DNA of 64,000 nt. Origin: Tenuifilum sp040752515. GTDB taxonomy: Bacteria; Bacteroidota; Bacteroidia; Bacteroidales; Tenuifilaceae. The stretch is taken from the NCBI GenBank assembly GCA_040752515.1, contig JBFMGQ010000007.1:1-64000 (forward strand), written 5' to 3'. Made by a program: the position numbers and the translations under genes. Under the pieces are notes generated by a model. The model did not search any database. It was not told where the DNA came from and worked only from the letters and a program-made list of their open reading frames with translations. Positions 42,904 through 50,096 of the stretch are shown one piece after another (the first letter of the stretch is position 1; the number at the start of each line of letters is the position of its first letter).

Positions 42904-43884
42904 ATGGAAGAGAAAAGAATTTTCATTATAAACACCGAAGCAGAATTTGAAAATCTTGCCCTTGAGATATTTCAGTTCCAGTATAAGAATGTAGATGTTT
43001 ACCGAACGTATGTTGATTTACTTAAGATTGACCCCAATAGGGTTAGTATGATTGACCAAATTCCTTTTCTTCCCATACAATTCTTTAAAAACCGTCAAAT
43101 AATTGCAAATGGATTAACGCCTGAGATAGAATTTACCAGTAGCGGAACTACAGGTTCCGAGACCAGCAGGCACCTAGTAGCCAAAAGTGAGCTTTACCGT
43201 CTAAGTTACACCAGCGGTTTTCGATATTTTTATGGTGATGAGCAGCAGTACTGCATTCTTGCTCTCTTACCGGCTTACCTTGAACGCACCGGATCATCGT
43301 TGGTTTACATGGTCGATGGGTTAATCAGGCAATCGGCCAATCCTAATGGAGGCTTCTACCTAAATCAGTTCGATGAGCTGGCTGAAAAGCTAACAAAACT
43401 TGACAGTTCAGGCCAAAAGTGCTTGTTGGTAGGTGTATCGTTTGCCCTGCTCGACCTTGCCGAAAGGCATAAATTCAACCTAAAGAACACCATTGTGATG
43501 GAAACTGGCGGCATGAAAGGCCGCCGTAAGGAGATGGTTCGCGATGAGTTACATGGAATACTTACCTCGGCATTTGGCGTTGAAAGCATCCATTCGGAAT
43601 ATGGCATGACCGAACTTCTTTCGCAGGCTTACTCTAAGGGGAAGGGTATTTTTAGTTGCCCCCCTTGGATGCGAGTTTTAATCCGTGAAACAAACGACCC
43701 GCTTACCATAGCCCCTATTGGCTCTGCAGGTGGCATTAACATTATCGATTTAGCCAACCTATACTCCTGCGCCTTCATTCAAACACAGGATTTAGGCCGA
43801 CTACATAAACATGGTACGTTCGAAGTACTTGGTCGAATGGATTCGGCACCCATTAGGGGATGCAACCTTTTGGTTTACGGCTAA
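42904..43884 (+). CDS. LuxE-like acyl-protein synthetase
   Basis: This 326-residue protein matches the LuxE/acyl-protein synthetase branch of adenylate-forming enzymes: the phosphate loop FTSSGTTGS (residues 77-85), the later METGGMKGRRKEM, SEYGMTELLSQAY and the downstream FIQTQDLGRLHKHG. In Vibrio the LuxE reaction activates a fatty acid and passes it to LuxC; no luxC or other lux gene is here, so the partner and substrate are unknown. In Bacteroidota such genes are usually alone. It ends 1 nt short of the convergent C1 peptidase gene; no terminator fits between them. Confidence 0.85.
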   Translation: MEEKRIFIINTEAEFENLALEIFQFQYKNVDVYRTYVDLLKIDPNRVSMIDQIPFLPIQFFKNRQIIANGLTPEIEFTSSGTTGSETSRHLVAKSELYRLSYTSGFRYFYGDEQQYCILALLPAYLERTGSSLVYMVDGLIRQSANPNGGFYLNQFDELAEKLTKLDSSGQKCLLVGVSFALLDLAERHKFNLKNTIVMETGGMKGRRKEMVRDELHGILTSAFGVESIHSEYGMTELLSQAYSKGKGIFSCPPWMRVLIRETNDPLTIAPIGSAGGINIIDLANLYSCAFIQTQDLGRLHKHGTFEVLGRMDSAPIRGCNLLVYG

Positions 43885-43885
43885 C

Positions 43886-45034
43886 CTATAACCCCAATCG
43901 TTTACGAATTTCTGCCGGTATAGCATTCCTATGAACCATAATAGCTATGGTTTTCATGCGCACATAGGGTTCCGACATATACAAATACCCATTGTAAACG
44001 CCCTCAGTTCCCCAGCTGTTCTTGGTCAAAAAGTATATTTTTCCATTCTGATCGGTTGCCCATCCTGTGATATGCATCAGATGGTCGTCGGTTGAGGTTA
44101 GGTTATCGAAGTTAGCCTGTCGGTTTTCCTGGTTAACATTGATTTCAGGAACAGGCGAATCGAAATTGGCCATGCGTGATGCAAAATCCTTTTCCGATAT
44201 TCCAATCCATCGTTCCTTGTCGGAACCCGTTACCTCATCTACTTTACTAACCGGCAGCAGTGCAACCCCTTTGCGGTAAGCAAAACTTTTCTCGCTCACA
44301 TCGCCGTCCCAGCAAACGGAATAGCCATTATTTAGGGCATAAACAATAACCTGCATCATGTCATCGAGAGGGATATTGTAGTATTGGTCATGCGACCAGT
44401 TATCGGGAATCTCAAGCGATACTTTTTGGTAGAATGGTTGATGTTTGAACGAGGTTATCTCAATGTAATCGTCAGGCTTGAAGGGAACTTTCGATAGAGG
44501 AGAGTTATCCTTATCGGGAACTCCCCCCAAGTATGCATCAAGTATGCTTCGGAATGCAGGGAACCATGCGGTTGATAGTTTTTTGTTGGGATTTTTTACA
44601 ACAGCATCGAGGAAACTTTTCAAAACGGCCTCAAGTTCTGAGTGGACGTGAACATCGGAGCCGTAGTTTAATCCCGGATATTCCTTTTCGGTAACCATGC
44701 CATGCTTTCGGATAACATGCATTACATCGTGTGCCTGACCGCCCTGTCCAAAATTATTAGCTCCCTGAAATCTAACATAGTTTTGTGCTTTTGCCTCATA
44801 GGCAAAGCGCACAAAGTACATCTCGGAGATATCAAAAACGGGTTGTCCCATTCGTATTAACTCGGTTTCAACAAACGAAGTGGTTGCAAAGCTCCAGCAA
44901 GTACCTGTGCGCTGCTGATCCTTAACTGGCGATGTGGGAATATCTACTTTTACGGTAAACTGAAAGTTGTCGGTTTGCGAAACAGCTGTCTGGACAAATG
45001 CCAGCAGCAAAAGAGGAATAATTTTTCGGATCAT
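43886..45034 (-). CDS. Secreted C1B cysteine peptidase (aminopeptidase C/bleomycin hydrolase-like)
   Basis: This 382-residue protein has a signal peptide (MIRKIIPLLLLAFVQTAVS) and the papain-fold set: oxyanion Gln 40, nucleophile Cys 46 (TGTCWSFATTS), His 321 (LMHITGW) and Asn 339 (KNSWG). Segments such as NFGQGGQAHDVMHVIRKHG and YRKGVALL follow the C1B/PepC layout. Unlike cytoplasmic PepC it is exported, so it likely acts in the periplasm or outside as an exo- or endopeptidase. The regular C-terminal self-blocking tail of PepC is not evident (ends RKRLGL). Confidence 0.88.
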   Translation of the reverse strand: MIRKIIPLLLLAFVQTAVSQTDNFQFTVKVDIPTSPVKDQQRTGTCWSFATTSFVETELIRMGQPVFDISEMYFVRFAYEAKAQNYVRFQGANNFGQGGQAHDVMHVIRKHGMVTEKEYPGLNYGSDVHVHSELEAVLKSFLDAVVKNPNKKLSTAWFPAFRSILDAYLGGVPDKDNSPLSKVPFKPDDYIEITSFKHQPFYQKVSLEIPDNWSHDQYYNIPLDDMMQVIVYALNNGYSVCWDGDVSEKSFAYRKGVALLPVSKVDEVTGSDKERWIGISEKDFASRMANFDSPVPEINVNQENRQANFDNLTSTDDHLMHITGWATDQNGKIYFLTKNSWGTEGVYNGYLYMSEPYVRMKTIAIMVHRNAIPAEIRKRLGL

Positions 45035-45513
45035 GCTTTAATAATATTTATTTCATGCAATTTAGTAAAAGGAATAGAAATAAAACGATTTTATCTTGGC
45101 AAAAAGTAATGAAAGTTGAAAATATATCGATAATTATCTATATTAGCACCAAATATTTCCCTACTCGATGCGCAGGGCAAGAATTTATCTGGCAATAGTT
45201 GCATATTTTACCCTTGTAAAGCGATTGTTAAGCAAACCGCTGCAGGGGTTTATAATGCGCATCAAACAAAGGGTAGGATTTTTTTCAGCCTCAAGCAGCC
45301 CCAAAGGGAATAGAATTCTACCAGTCGGTTTCGAGTTCTTCTTTAATGGTGGAAGCCATCTCAACCTTGGCCTTGAACAGGGCTTTTTAAATCAGTATTT
45401 AAGGAATTGATTTTTCGCCTTTAGCCTTTAGGAGGGAGTTTTTACATCTCGTTTTAAAACTAACGTTCAATACAAGCGTTTAAATCAAAATACATCAATT
45501 ACTAACCTAAACA
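45035..45513. other. Divergent spacer, no supported gene
   Basis: The spacer separates the minus-strand peptidase gene from the plus-strand porin gene, so it must carry both promoters, but no convincing TTTG/TAnnTTTG pair is visible. A frame at 45168-45410 lacks family resemblance (see rejected). The minus strand at about 45316-45400 spells a short protein-like string bounded by stops (KALFKAKVEM, then ASTIKEELETDW), possibly the remnant of a lost gene. Confidence 0.5.
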
Positions 45514-47109
45514 ATGAGAAGTATGAGAAAACAATTACTTACCCTTATTGCAACCGGTTTTACTACGCTGGTAATGGCCGGTGGTATTGTAACCAACACA
45601 AACCAGAGTGCATCCTATATCCGAATGCCGGCACAGGATGCAACATTAAGCATTGATGCAACTTACTATAATCCTGCTGGATTGGCGTTTATTGCCGATG
45701 GCTTTTATGTTTCGGTTAACAACCAGTACATTACCCAAACCAGGGAAATAACCAGTACATTCCCCGGAATGAACCGTACAAAATTTGAGGGTGGTGTTAC
45801 CGCTCCGCTTTTCCCCGGTTTGTATATGGTTTTTAAAAAAGAAAAGGTAGCATTTTCGTTGGGTATAAATCCAATTGGTGGAGGGGGGAGTGCCAAGTTC
45901 GACAATGGGCTTCCTTCATTTGAGCAACAAGTAGCAGTGCTTCCATCTTCGCTGACAGCTGCAGGGATTCCTACCACAGCTTACGAGTTTAGCTCCCAGT
46001 TTGAAGGTCGTTCGCTCATGTGGGGGCTTCAGGCTAACGGCTCTTATGCAATAAATGATATGATTTCGTTCAGCGTGGGTATTCGGTATGTAATAGCTCA
46101 AAACTTTTATACTGGATACATGAAAGATATTCGTATAAACCCTCAGCACCCATTAAATCCAGCAGGTGCTGGACAAATGACATCTGCCCCAGAATTCTTC
46201 GGAATTCTCTCAACTGCTGCAACCAATGCAGCAAACAGCCTTACCCCATTAGTTTCAGGTGGAGGTGGTGGTTTAACATTAAGCCAAGCTGTTTCTTTAA
46301 GTTTCCTCACCCCAGCCCAAGCCACCCAGCTTGCTGCCGGATTAGGTGTTGCCGATTATACAACTTATCCAGCAACTATATCCCAAATTCAAACTGCTTA
46401 CCAAACCAATGCTGCTACCATGGCCGCCTATTCAGCTATGACCTCTGACAAGGAAGTTGATGTTGAACAGAACGGTTTCGGTTTAGCACCCATTATCGGT
46501 ATCAATGTAAAGGTTAACGATCGTCTTAACATTGGTTTCAAGTATGAGCACAAGGCTAGCTTAAATGTAAAGAACAAAACTAAGAAAGATGATGCTAAAC
46601 TTTACCCCGATGGAGTATCGTATCCCAATGACATGCCAACAACACTTTCTCTGGGTGTAAGCTATAAGGCTACCGATAAACTAGGAATTAGCGCCGGTGC
46701 CCATTACTATTTCGATAAGACAGCTGCATACGGAAAGGTTGAAACACGTGATGCAAATGGATTTCCTACCTTTTATGACAACAAAGAGGTTATTGACAAT
46801 AACTTTCTTGAAATTGCCCTCGGCTTTGAATACGAACTCACCGATAAAATTCTGCTTAGCACAGGTTACCTTAGAACCCAGTCAGGGGTTAATATGAAGT
46901 ATCAAAGCGATTTAAGCCATAGCCTTTCAACAAATACTGTTGGATTTGGTGGCCGTTATAAAGTTTCCGATAAAATTGGGGTTAACCTTGGCCTTATGCA
47001 ATCATTCTACCTCATGAAAACAAAACCATTTGACATTCCTGTGGTTTACGATGAGACCTACAAGCGTTCAGCAACGGTTATTGCATTGGGTGTTGATTTG
47101 AAATTCTAA
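45514..47109 (+). CDS. OmpP1/FadL family outer-membrane transporter
   Basis: This 531-residue protein has a signal peptide (to about MAGG) and the FadL hallmarks: SIDATYYNPAGLAFI near the N-terminus, strand motifs YNPAG, FKYEHKASLNVKNKT, PTTLSLGVSYKATDKL and a barrel-type C-terminus ALGVDLKF. FadL proteins take hydrophobic compounds such as long-chain fatty acids across the outer membrane. A long region (about 200-310) rich in Ala, Thr and Pro (AGQMTSAPEFFGIL to AAYSAM) is extra relative to E. coli FadL and probably forms an exposed loop. It ends with a strong terminator. Confidence 0.92.
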   Translation: MRSMRKQLLTLIATGFTTLVMAGGIVTNTNQSASYIRMPAQDATLSIDATYYNPAGLAFIADGFYVSVNNQYITQTREITSTFPGMNRTKFEGGVTAPLFPGLYMVFKKEKVAFSLGINPIGGGGSAKFDNGLPSFEQQVAVLPSSLTAAGIPTTAYEFSSQFEGRSLMWGLQANGSYAINDMISFSVGIRYVIAQNFYTGYMKDIRINPQHPLNPAGAGQMTSAPEFFGILSTAATNAANSLTPLVSGGGGGLTLSQAVSLSFLTPAQATQLAAGLGVADYTTYPATISQIQTAYQTNAATMAAYSAMTSDKEVDVEQNGFGLAPIIGINVKVNDRLNIGFKYEHKASLNVKNKTKKDDAKLYPDGVSYPNDMPTTLSLGVSYKATDKLGISAGAHYYFDKTAAYGKVETRDANGFPTFYDNKEVIDNNFLEIALGFEYELTDKILLSTGYLRTQSGVNMKYQSDLSHSLSTNTVGFGGRYKVSDKIGVNLGLMQSFYLMKTKPFDIPVVYDETYKRSATVIALGVDLKF

Positions 47110-47126
47110 TTTTTTTATTATCTTGG

Positions 47127-47159
47127 TCGGGACTGGGTATCATCCAGTCCCGATTATTT
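47127..47159 (+). terminator. Terminator after FadL-family gene
   Basis: TCGGGACTGG and CCAGTCCCGA form a 10-bp stem (47127-47136 with 47144-47153), loop GTATCAT, then TTATTTTTT. Its position rules out an in-frame start at 47123 for the next gene. Confidence 0.9.
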
Positions 47160-47167
47160 TTTCTAAA

Positions 47168-47869
47168 ATGAGAATATCAATCCTTTTAACAGTCGGTTTT
47201 TTCTTTGTAAAAATCTCTTTGGCGCAGATTTTTATTGAAAAACCCTTTGCAGCGGAGCTCTCGCACCCCGAACTTACCATTGAGAGCATTCTTTTATTCC
47301 CCGATTCAACGGTTATTAACCTCACTGTTGTTAACAATGCCGATAAGGACGGATGGTTTTGTGCCGATAGGAATATCTATATAGAGAATCTGAATACCCG
47401 TCAACGCTATTACCGGATAGGTTCCCGCGGCATTCCTACCTGTCCGGAAACTCACAATTTTAGCCGAAAGGGCGAAACGCTCTCGTTTACCCTTGTGTTT
47501 CCCCAAATTCCTAAAAATCTCAATAGCATCAATCTGGTTGAAGATTGCAATAAGGCTTGCTTCTTTTTTAAGGGGGTAATACTAAGCAGCAAGTTAAATT
47601 CCGATATACGGCTGTTTAATCAGGGTATGGAGTATTACACTAAAAACGATATAGCCCAAGCCATCGAATGTTTTAGTAAGGTTGTTGAAGATATACCCGC
47701 TAACCCAACCCATGTTTATGGCTATGCATTCTACCATTTAGTGATGATTTACCATGCAAAGGGTGATAAGCTTGCAGCAGGCTATTGGCTTAACCAGCTT
47801 AAAGCTTCAGCTCTACCCAATAAGGAGTACTATATCAGAATGGTGAAACGCGATACCGGTTTGGAATAA
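47168..47869 (+). CDS. Secreted TPR-containing protein, function unknown
   Basis: This 233-residue protein has a signal peptide MRISILLTVGFFFVKISLAQ; the ATG at 47168 is preferred because the region before it is the terminator of the upstream gene. Residues of about 20-150 read as a beta-sandwich domain (ESILLFPDSTVINLTVVNN; a segment near ETHNFSRKG; FTLVFPQIPKNLNSINLVE) with four cysteines (FCADRNIY, IPTCPET, EDCNKACFFF). The C-terminal third has one or two tetratricopeptide-like helices (MEYYTKNDIAQAIECFSKVV and GYAFYHLVMIYHAKGDKLAA). It probably sits in the periplasm or on the surface and mediates protein contacts. I know no named family. Confidence 0.65.
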   Translation: MRISILLTVGFFFVKISLAQIFIEKPFAAELSHPELTIESILLFPDSTVINLTVVNNADKDGWFCADRNIYIENLNTRQRYYRIGSRGIPTCPETHNFSRKGETLSFTLVFPQIPKNLNSINLVEDCNKACFFFKGVILSSKLNSDIRLFNQGMEYYTKNDIAQAIECFSKVVEDIPANPTHVYGYAFYHLVMIYHAKGDKLAAGYWLNQLKASALPNKEYYIRMVKRDTGLE

Positions 47870-47870
47870 A

Positions 47871-47893
47871 AAAGGAGGCTTTAAGCCTCCTTT
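47871..47893. terminator. Bidirectional terminator between convergent genes
   Basis: AAAGGAGGCT and AGCCTCCTTT form a 10-bp stem with the 3-base loop TTA. It serves both the TPR gene (plus) and the threonine dehydrogenase gene (minus). Confidence 0.88.
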
Positions 47894-47913
47894 CTCATAT
47901 TCTTCTTACTTTA

Positions 47914-48882
47914 TTACTTTGTGAGTAATCCGGCCTTATTAAATTTTTCGCCAATAACCTTAAGCATATCGTCGGTCATGGTTTCAAGATTCCACTTGGG
48001 ATTCCAACCCCATTCCTCACGGGCGCAGCTATCGTCCATGTAGTTTGGCCAGCTATCGGCAATGGCTTTCTTAACAGGGTCAATGTTGTACTCCATGGTG
48101 AAATCGGGAATGCGTTTCTTGATGGCAGAGTAGATTTGTGAGGGTTCGAAGCTCATTGCCGTAACGTTGAAACTGTTGCGGTGTTTAAGCTTTGATGGGT
48201 CGGCTTCCATGAGTTGAACGCAAGCATCGAGTGCGTCGGGCATATACATCATATCGAGGTAAGTGCCTTCGGGTAATGGGCAAACGTAATGCTTCTGCTG
48301 AATAGCTCCATAATAAATCTCCACTGCATAGTCGGTAGTTCCACCTCCAGGTAGGGTTACGTTGGAAATAATACCCGGGAAACGCACGCTACGTGTGTCA
48401 ACACCGTATTTCAGGAAGTAATAATCGCTTAGCATTTCGCCGGTAACCTTGCAAATACCGTAAACAGTGGTTGGGCGCATTATGGTATCCTGAGGTGTAT
48501 TATCCTTGGGCGAAGTTGGCCCAAAAGCACCAATGGAGCTTGGGGTAAACACTGCACAGTTGTTTTCACGAGCAATTTCCAAAGAGTTCATTAATGCACC
48601 CATGTTTATCTTCCATGCCAGCTGTGGATTTCGTTCACCTGTAGCCGAAAGTAAAGCAACCAGATTGAAAATGGTGTCAATCTTATACTTTTTAACTATT
48701 TCGGCAAATTTTTGGGCATCGAGTGCATCGAGTACTTCGAATGGACCGTTCTGAAAGTGATGAGCGCAACTGGTATTGATATCGGCAGCCACCACATTAG
48801 TTGTACCGTATATCTTTTGTAGATGTGGCACCAGTTCAGAGCCAATTTGACCGCCGGCACCTACAACCAATATATTTTTCAT
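47914..48882 (-). CDS. L-threonine 3-dehydrogenase, SDR (epimerase) type
   Basis: This 322-residue protein has the Rossmann loop GAGGQIGSE (residues 8-16), the active triad in TPSSIGAFGPTSP and VYGICK (Tyr-x3-Lys), and the family-typical RFPGIIS and YMDDSCAREEWGW end. This pattern is that of the extended-SDR threonine dehydrogenase, which oxidises L-threonine to 2-amino-3-oxobutyrate with NAD and is common in Bacteroidota; a general UDP-sugar epimerase is the main alternative but SAxxEWGW and LPEGTYLDMMYMPDAL favour the dehydrogenase. The start at 48882 (MKNILVVG) is preferred over an upstream ATG at 48924. Confidence 0.85.
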   Translation of the reverse strand: MKNILVVGAGGQIGSELVPHLQKIYGTTNVVAADINTSCAHHFQNGPFEVLDALDAQKFAEIVKKYKIDTIFNLVALLSATGERNPQLAWKINMGALMNSLEIARENNCAVFTPSSIGAFGPTSPKDNTPQDTIMRPTTVYGICKVTGEMLSDYYFLKYGVDTRSVRFPGIISNVTLPGGGTTDYAVEIYYGAIQQKHYVCPLPEGTYLDMMYMPDALDACVQLMEADPSKLKHRNSFNVTAMSFEPSQIYSAIKKRIPDFTMEYNIDPVKKAIADSWPNYMDDSCAREEWGWNPKWNLETMTDDMLKVIGEKFNKAGLLTK

Positions 48883-49005
48883 GTTGTTATGTTTAAAACG
48901 GGTTAAACTTATGATTTTTCGCAAATGTATACTATTTGCTTAACACTTCAAACCGAAACGCACTGTTTAAATTTATATTTTTAAGCAGATTTTTAGAGTA
49001 GGAAA

Positions 49006-49031
49006 TAAAAAAAACCGCCGTGTGGCGGTTT
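49006..49031 (-). terminator. Terminator of the tRNA gene
   Basis: AAACCGCC and GGCGGTTT form an 8-bp stem (49012-49019 with 49024-49031) with loop GTGT; read on the minus strand it is followed by a run of T (49006-49014). It begins one base beyond the tRNA 3' end. Confidence 0.85.
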
Positions 49032-49032
49032 G

Positions 49033-49106
49033 TGGGCCCAGCTGGGCTCGAACCAGCGACCCTCTGATTATGAGTCAGATGCTCTAACCTGCTGAGCTAT
49101 GGGCCC
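49033..49106 (-). tRNA. tRNA with anticodon CAU (Met elongator or lysidine Ile)
   Basis: The 74-base minus-strand sequence folds as a full cloverleaf: acceptor stem GGGCCCA with TGGGCCC and discriminator A, D arm with AGCTCAG, anticodon stem TCTGA/TCAGA around loop CTCATAA (anticodon CAU), variable GGGTC, and T arm GCTGG/CCAGC around TTCGAGC. The CCA end is not encoded (CAA follows). The features do not decide between elongator tRNA-Met and tRNA-Ile with modified CAU; initiator tRNA-Met is excluded because it lacks the three GC pairs of the anticodon stem. Confidence 0.92.
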
Positions 49107-49190
49107 AAAAAAACTGTTTGTTCTGTTTTTATTTTGGTTTGCAAAATTACATATTTGCAATTGAATTTTCAAATAGGTAGCCTAAAAAAG

Positions 49191-49850
49191 ATGACTTATA
49201 GCCTAAAAAGCGAACTTGATAATTTGAATATCAGCAACATAATCCTCGATTTGGGTGGTGTGGTTCTGGACATTGATTACAGTCTGACCCTAAAAGCTTT
49301 TGGTGAGTTTGGTATTAGACTGTCTGACCATTCTACCTTTACAGGAAGCAATGAGCTTTTCAACCAGTTCGATTGTGGCCTTATAGGCCCTGATACTTTC
49401 TGGGAAAGCTTTAACCTAATGTTTGGCGTTAGCCTTAATCCTAAGGATTTTGATAGGGCGTGGAATGCTTTATTACTCGACTGGGATTTGGAACGGTTAA
49501 AACTTATTGAATTGCTTAGGAAAAATTACCGCCTTTTCCTACTTAGCAATACCAACATCATCCACTTTGAGCACTATAACCAAATTCTCATTGAAAAATA
49601 CGGGAAAGCATTAAAGGATTTATTCCATAAAGCATACTTATCGTTTGAAATGGGAATCCGAAAACCTCAGGCTGAAATCTTTCAGCGTTTAATTGATGAG
49701 AATGAATTAGTTCCATCGGAAACACTTTTTATTGACGATACTTTTGAGCATGTTGCTGCTGCCAAAAAATTAGGCATACTAACAATACACCTCAAAGGAG
49801 GTAATCGCATTCAGCCGCTTGTTAAGGTGCTTAAGGGGTTTGTGGGGTGA
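49191..49850 (+). CDS. HAD family phosphatase (YihX-like)
   Basis: This 219-residue protein has the four haloacid dehalogenase motifs: DLGGVVLDID with nucleophile Asp 20, LLSNTN (motif II), the motif III lysine near GIRKPQAEIF, and FIDDTFEHV (motif IV). The DLGG form of motif I and the GDYS-like cap (IDYSLTLKAFGEFGI) are typical of the subgroup containing YihX, an alpha-glucose-1-phosphate phosphatase. The substrate is not determined. I prefer the ATG at 49191; a TTG at 49134 would add 19 residues lacking any conserved character. Confidence 0.88.
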   Translation: MTYSLKSELDNLNISNIILDLGGVVLDIDYSLTLKAFGEFGIRLSDHSTFTGSNELFNQFDCGLIGPDTFWESFNLMFGVSLNPKDFDRAWNALLLDWDLERLKLIELLRKNYRLFLLSNTNIIHFEHYNQILIEKYGKALKDLFHKAYLSFEMGIRKPQAEIFQRLIDENELVPSETLFIDDTFEHVAAAKKLGILTIHLKGGNRIQPLVKVLKGFVG

Positions 49851-49862
49851 AAGGGCAGTTAA

Positions 49863-49960
49863 AGAGCCTGTCCCGCGAAGCGGGATTCAAGAGCCTACTC
49901 CGCTCTGCGGAGTTCGAGGTTAGGGTTTAAGGTTTAAGAGCCTGTCCCGTCAACCATCAA
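49863..49960 (+). repeat. Dispersed hairpin repeat, copies 4a-4c
   Basis: AGCCTGTCCCGC, loop GAAG-like, GCGGGATTCA (49865-49888) is a diverged form of copies 1-3, followed by a second unit (AGCCTACTCCGC, TCTG, GCGGAGTTC, 49892-49915) and a partial third (AGAGCCTGTCCCG). The arms of the second unit differ by compensating changes (CTCCGC/GCGGAG), so pairing is kept. Confidence 0.65.
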
Positions 49961-50021
49961 CCATCAACTTTACTATCAACTTATATGTATCACAGTGTAG
50001 CACAGAGTTTACACGGTGTTT

Positions 50022-50062
50022 CACAGTGTAAATCAGCATAATCTGTGTCATCTGTGTTCCAT
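50022..50062 (+). repeat. CACAGTGTAAATC spacer element, copy 2
   Basis: Near-identical to 37150-37190. Preceding bases repeat the same theme (CACAGTGTAGCACAG, TTACACGGTGTTTCACAG). It lies immediately beyond the AsmA gene stop and is not part of it. Confidence 0.7.
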
Positions 50063-50096
50063 TCCAAACACCCAACACAATCAACCTAAAACAAAA

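Noticed and set aside
43365..43607. Minus-strand frame inside the LuxE-like gene
   Set aside because: It is a shadow frame of a clearly coding gene.
45168..45410. 80-residue frame on the plus strand in the spacer before the FadL gene
   Set aside because: It lacks any family pattern, has an odd composition, and lies between divergent promoters; a competing minus-strand string also looks protein-like, so neither is convincing.
47123..47167. Upstream start for the TPR protein
   Set aside because: The extension lies within a strong terminator hairpin, and the ATG at 47168 begins a perfect signal peptide.
48883..48924. Fourteen-residue N-terminal extension of the threonine dehydrogenase
   Set aside because: The Rossmann strand begins at the ATG at 48882, as in all members of the family; the extension has no role.
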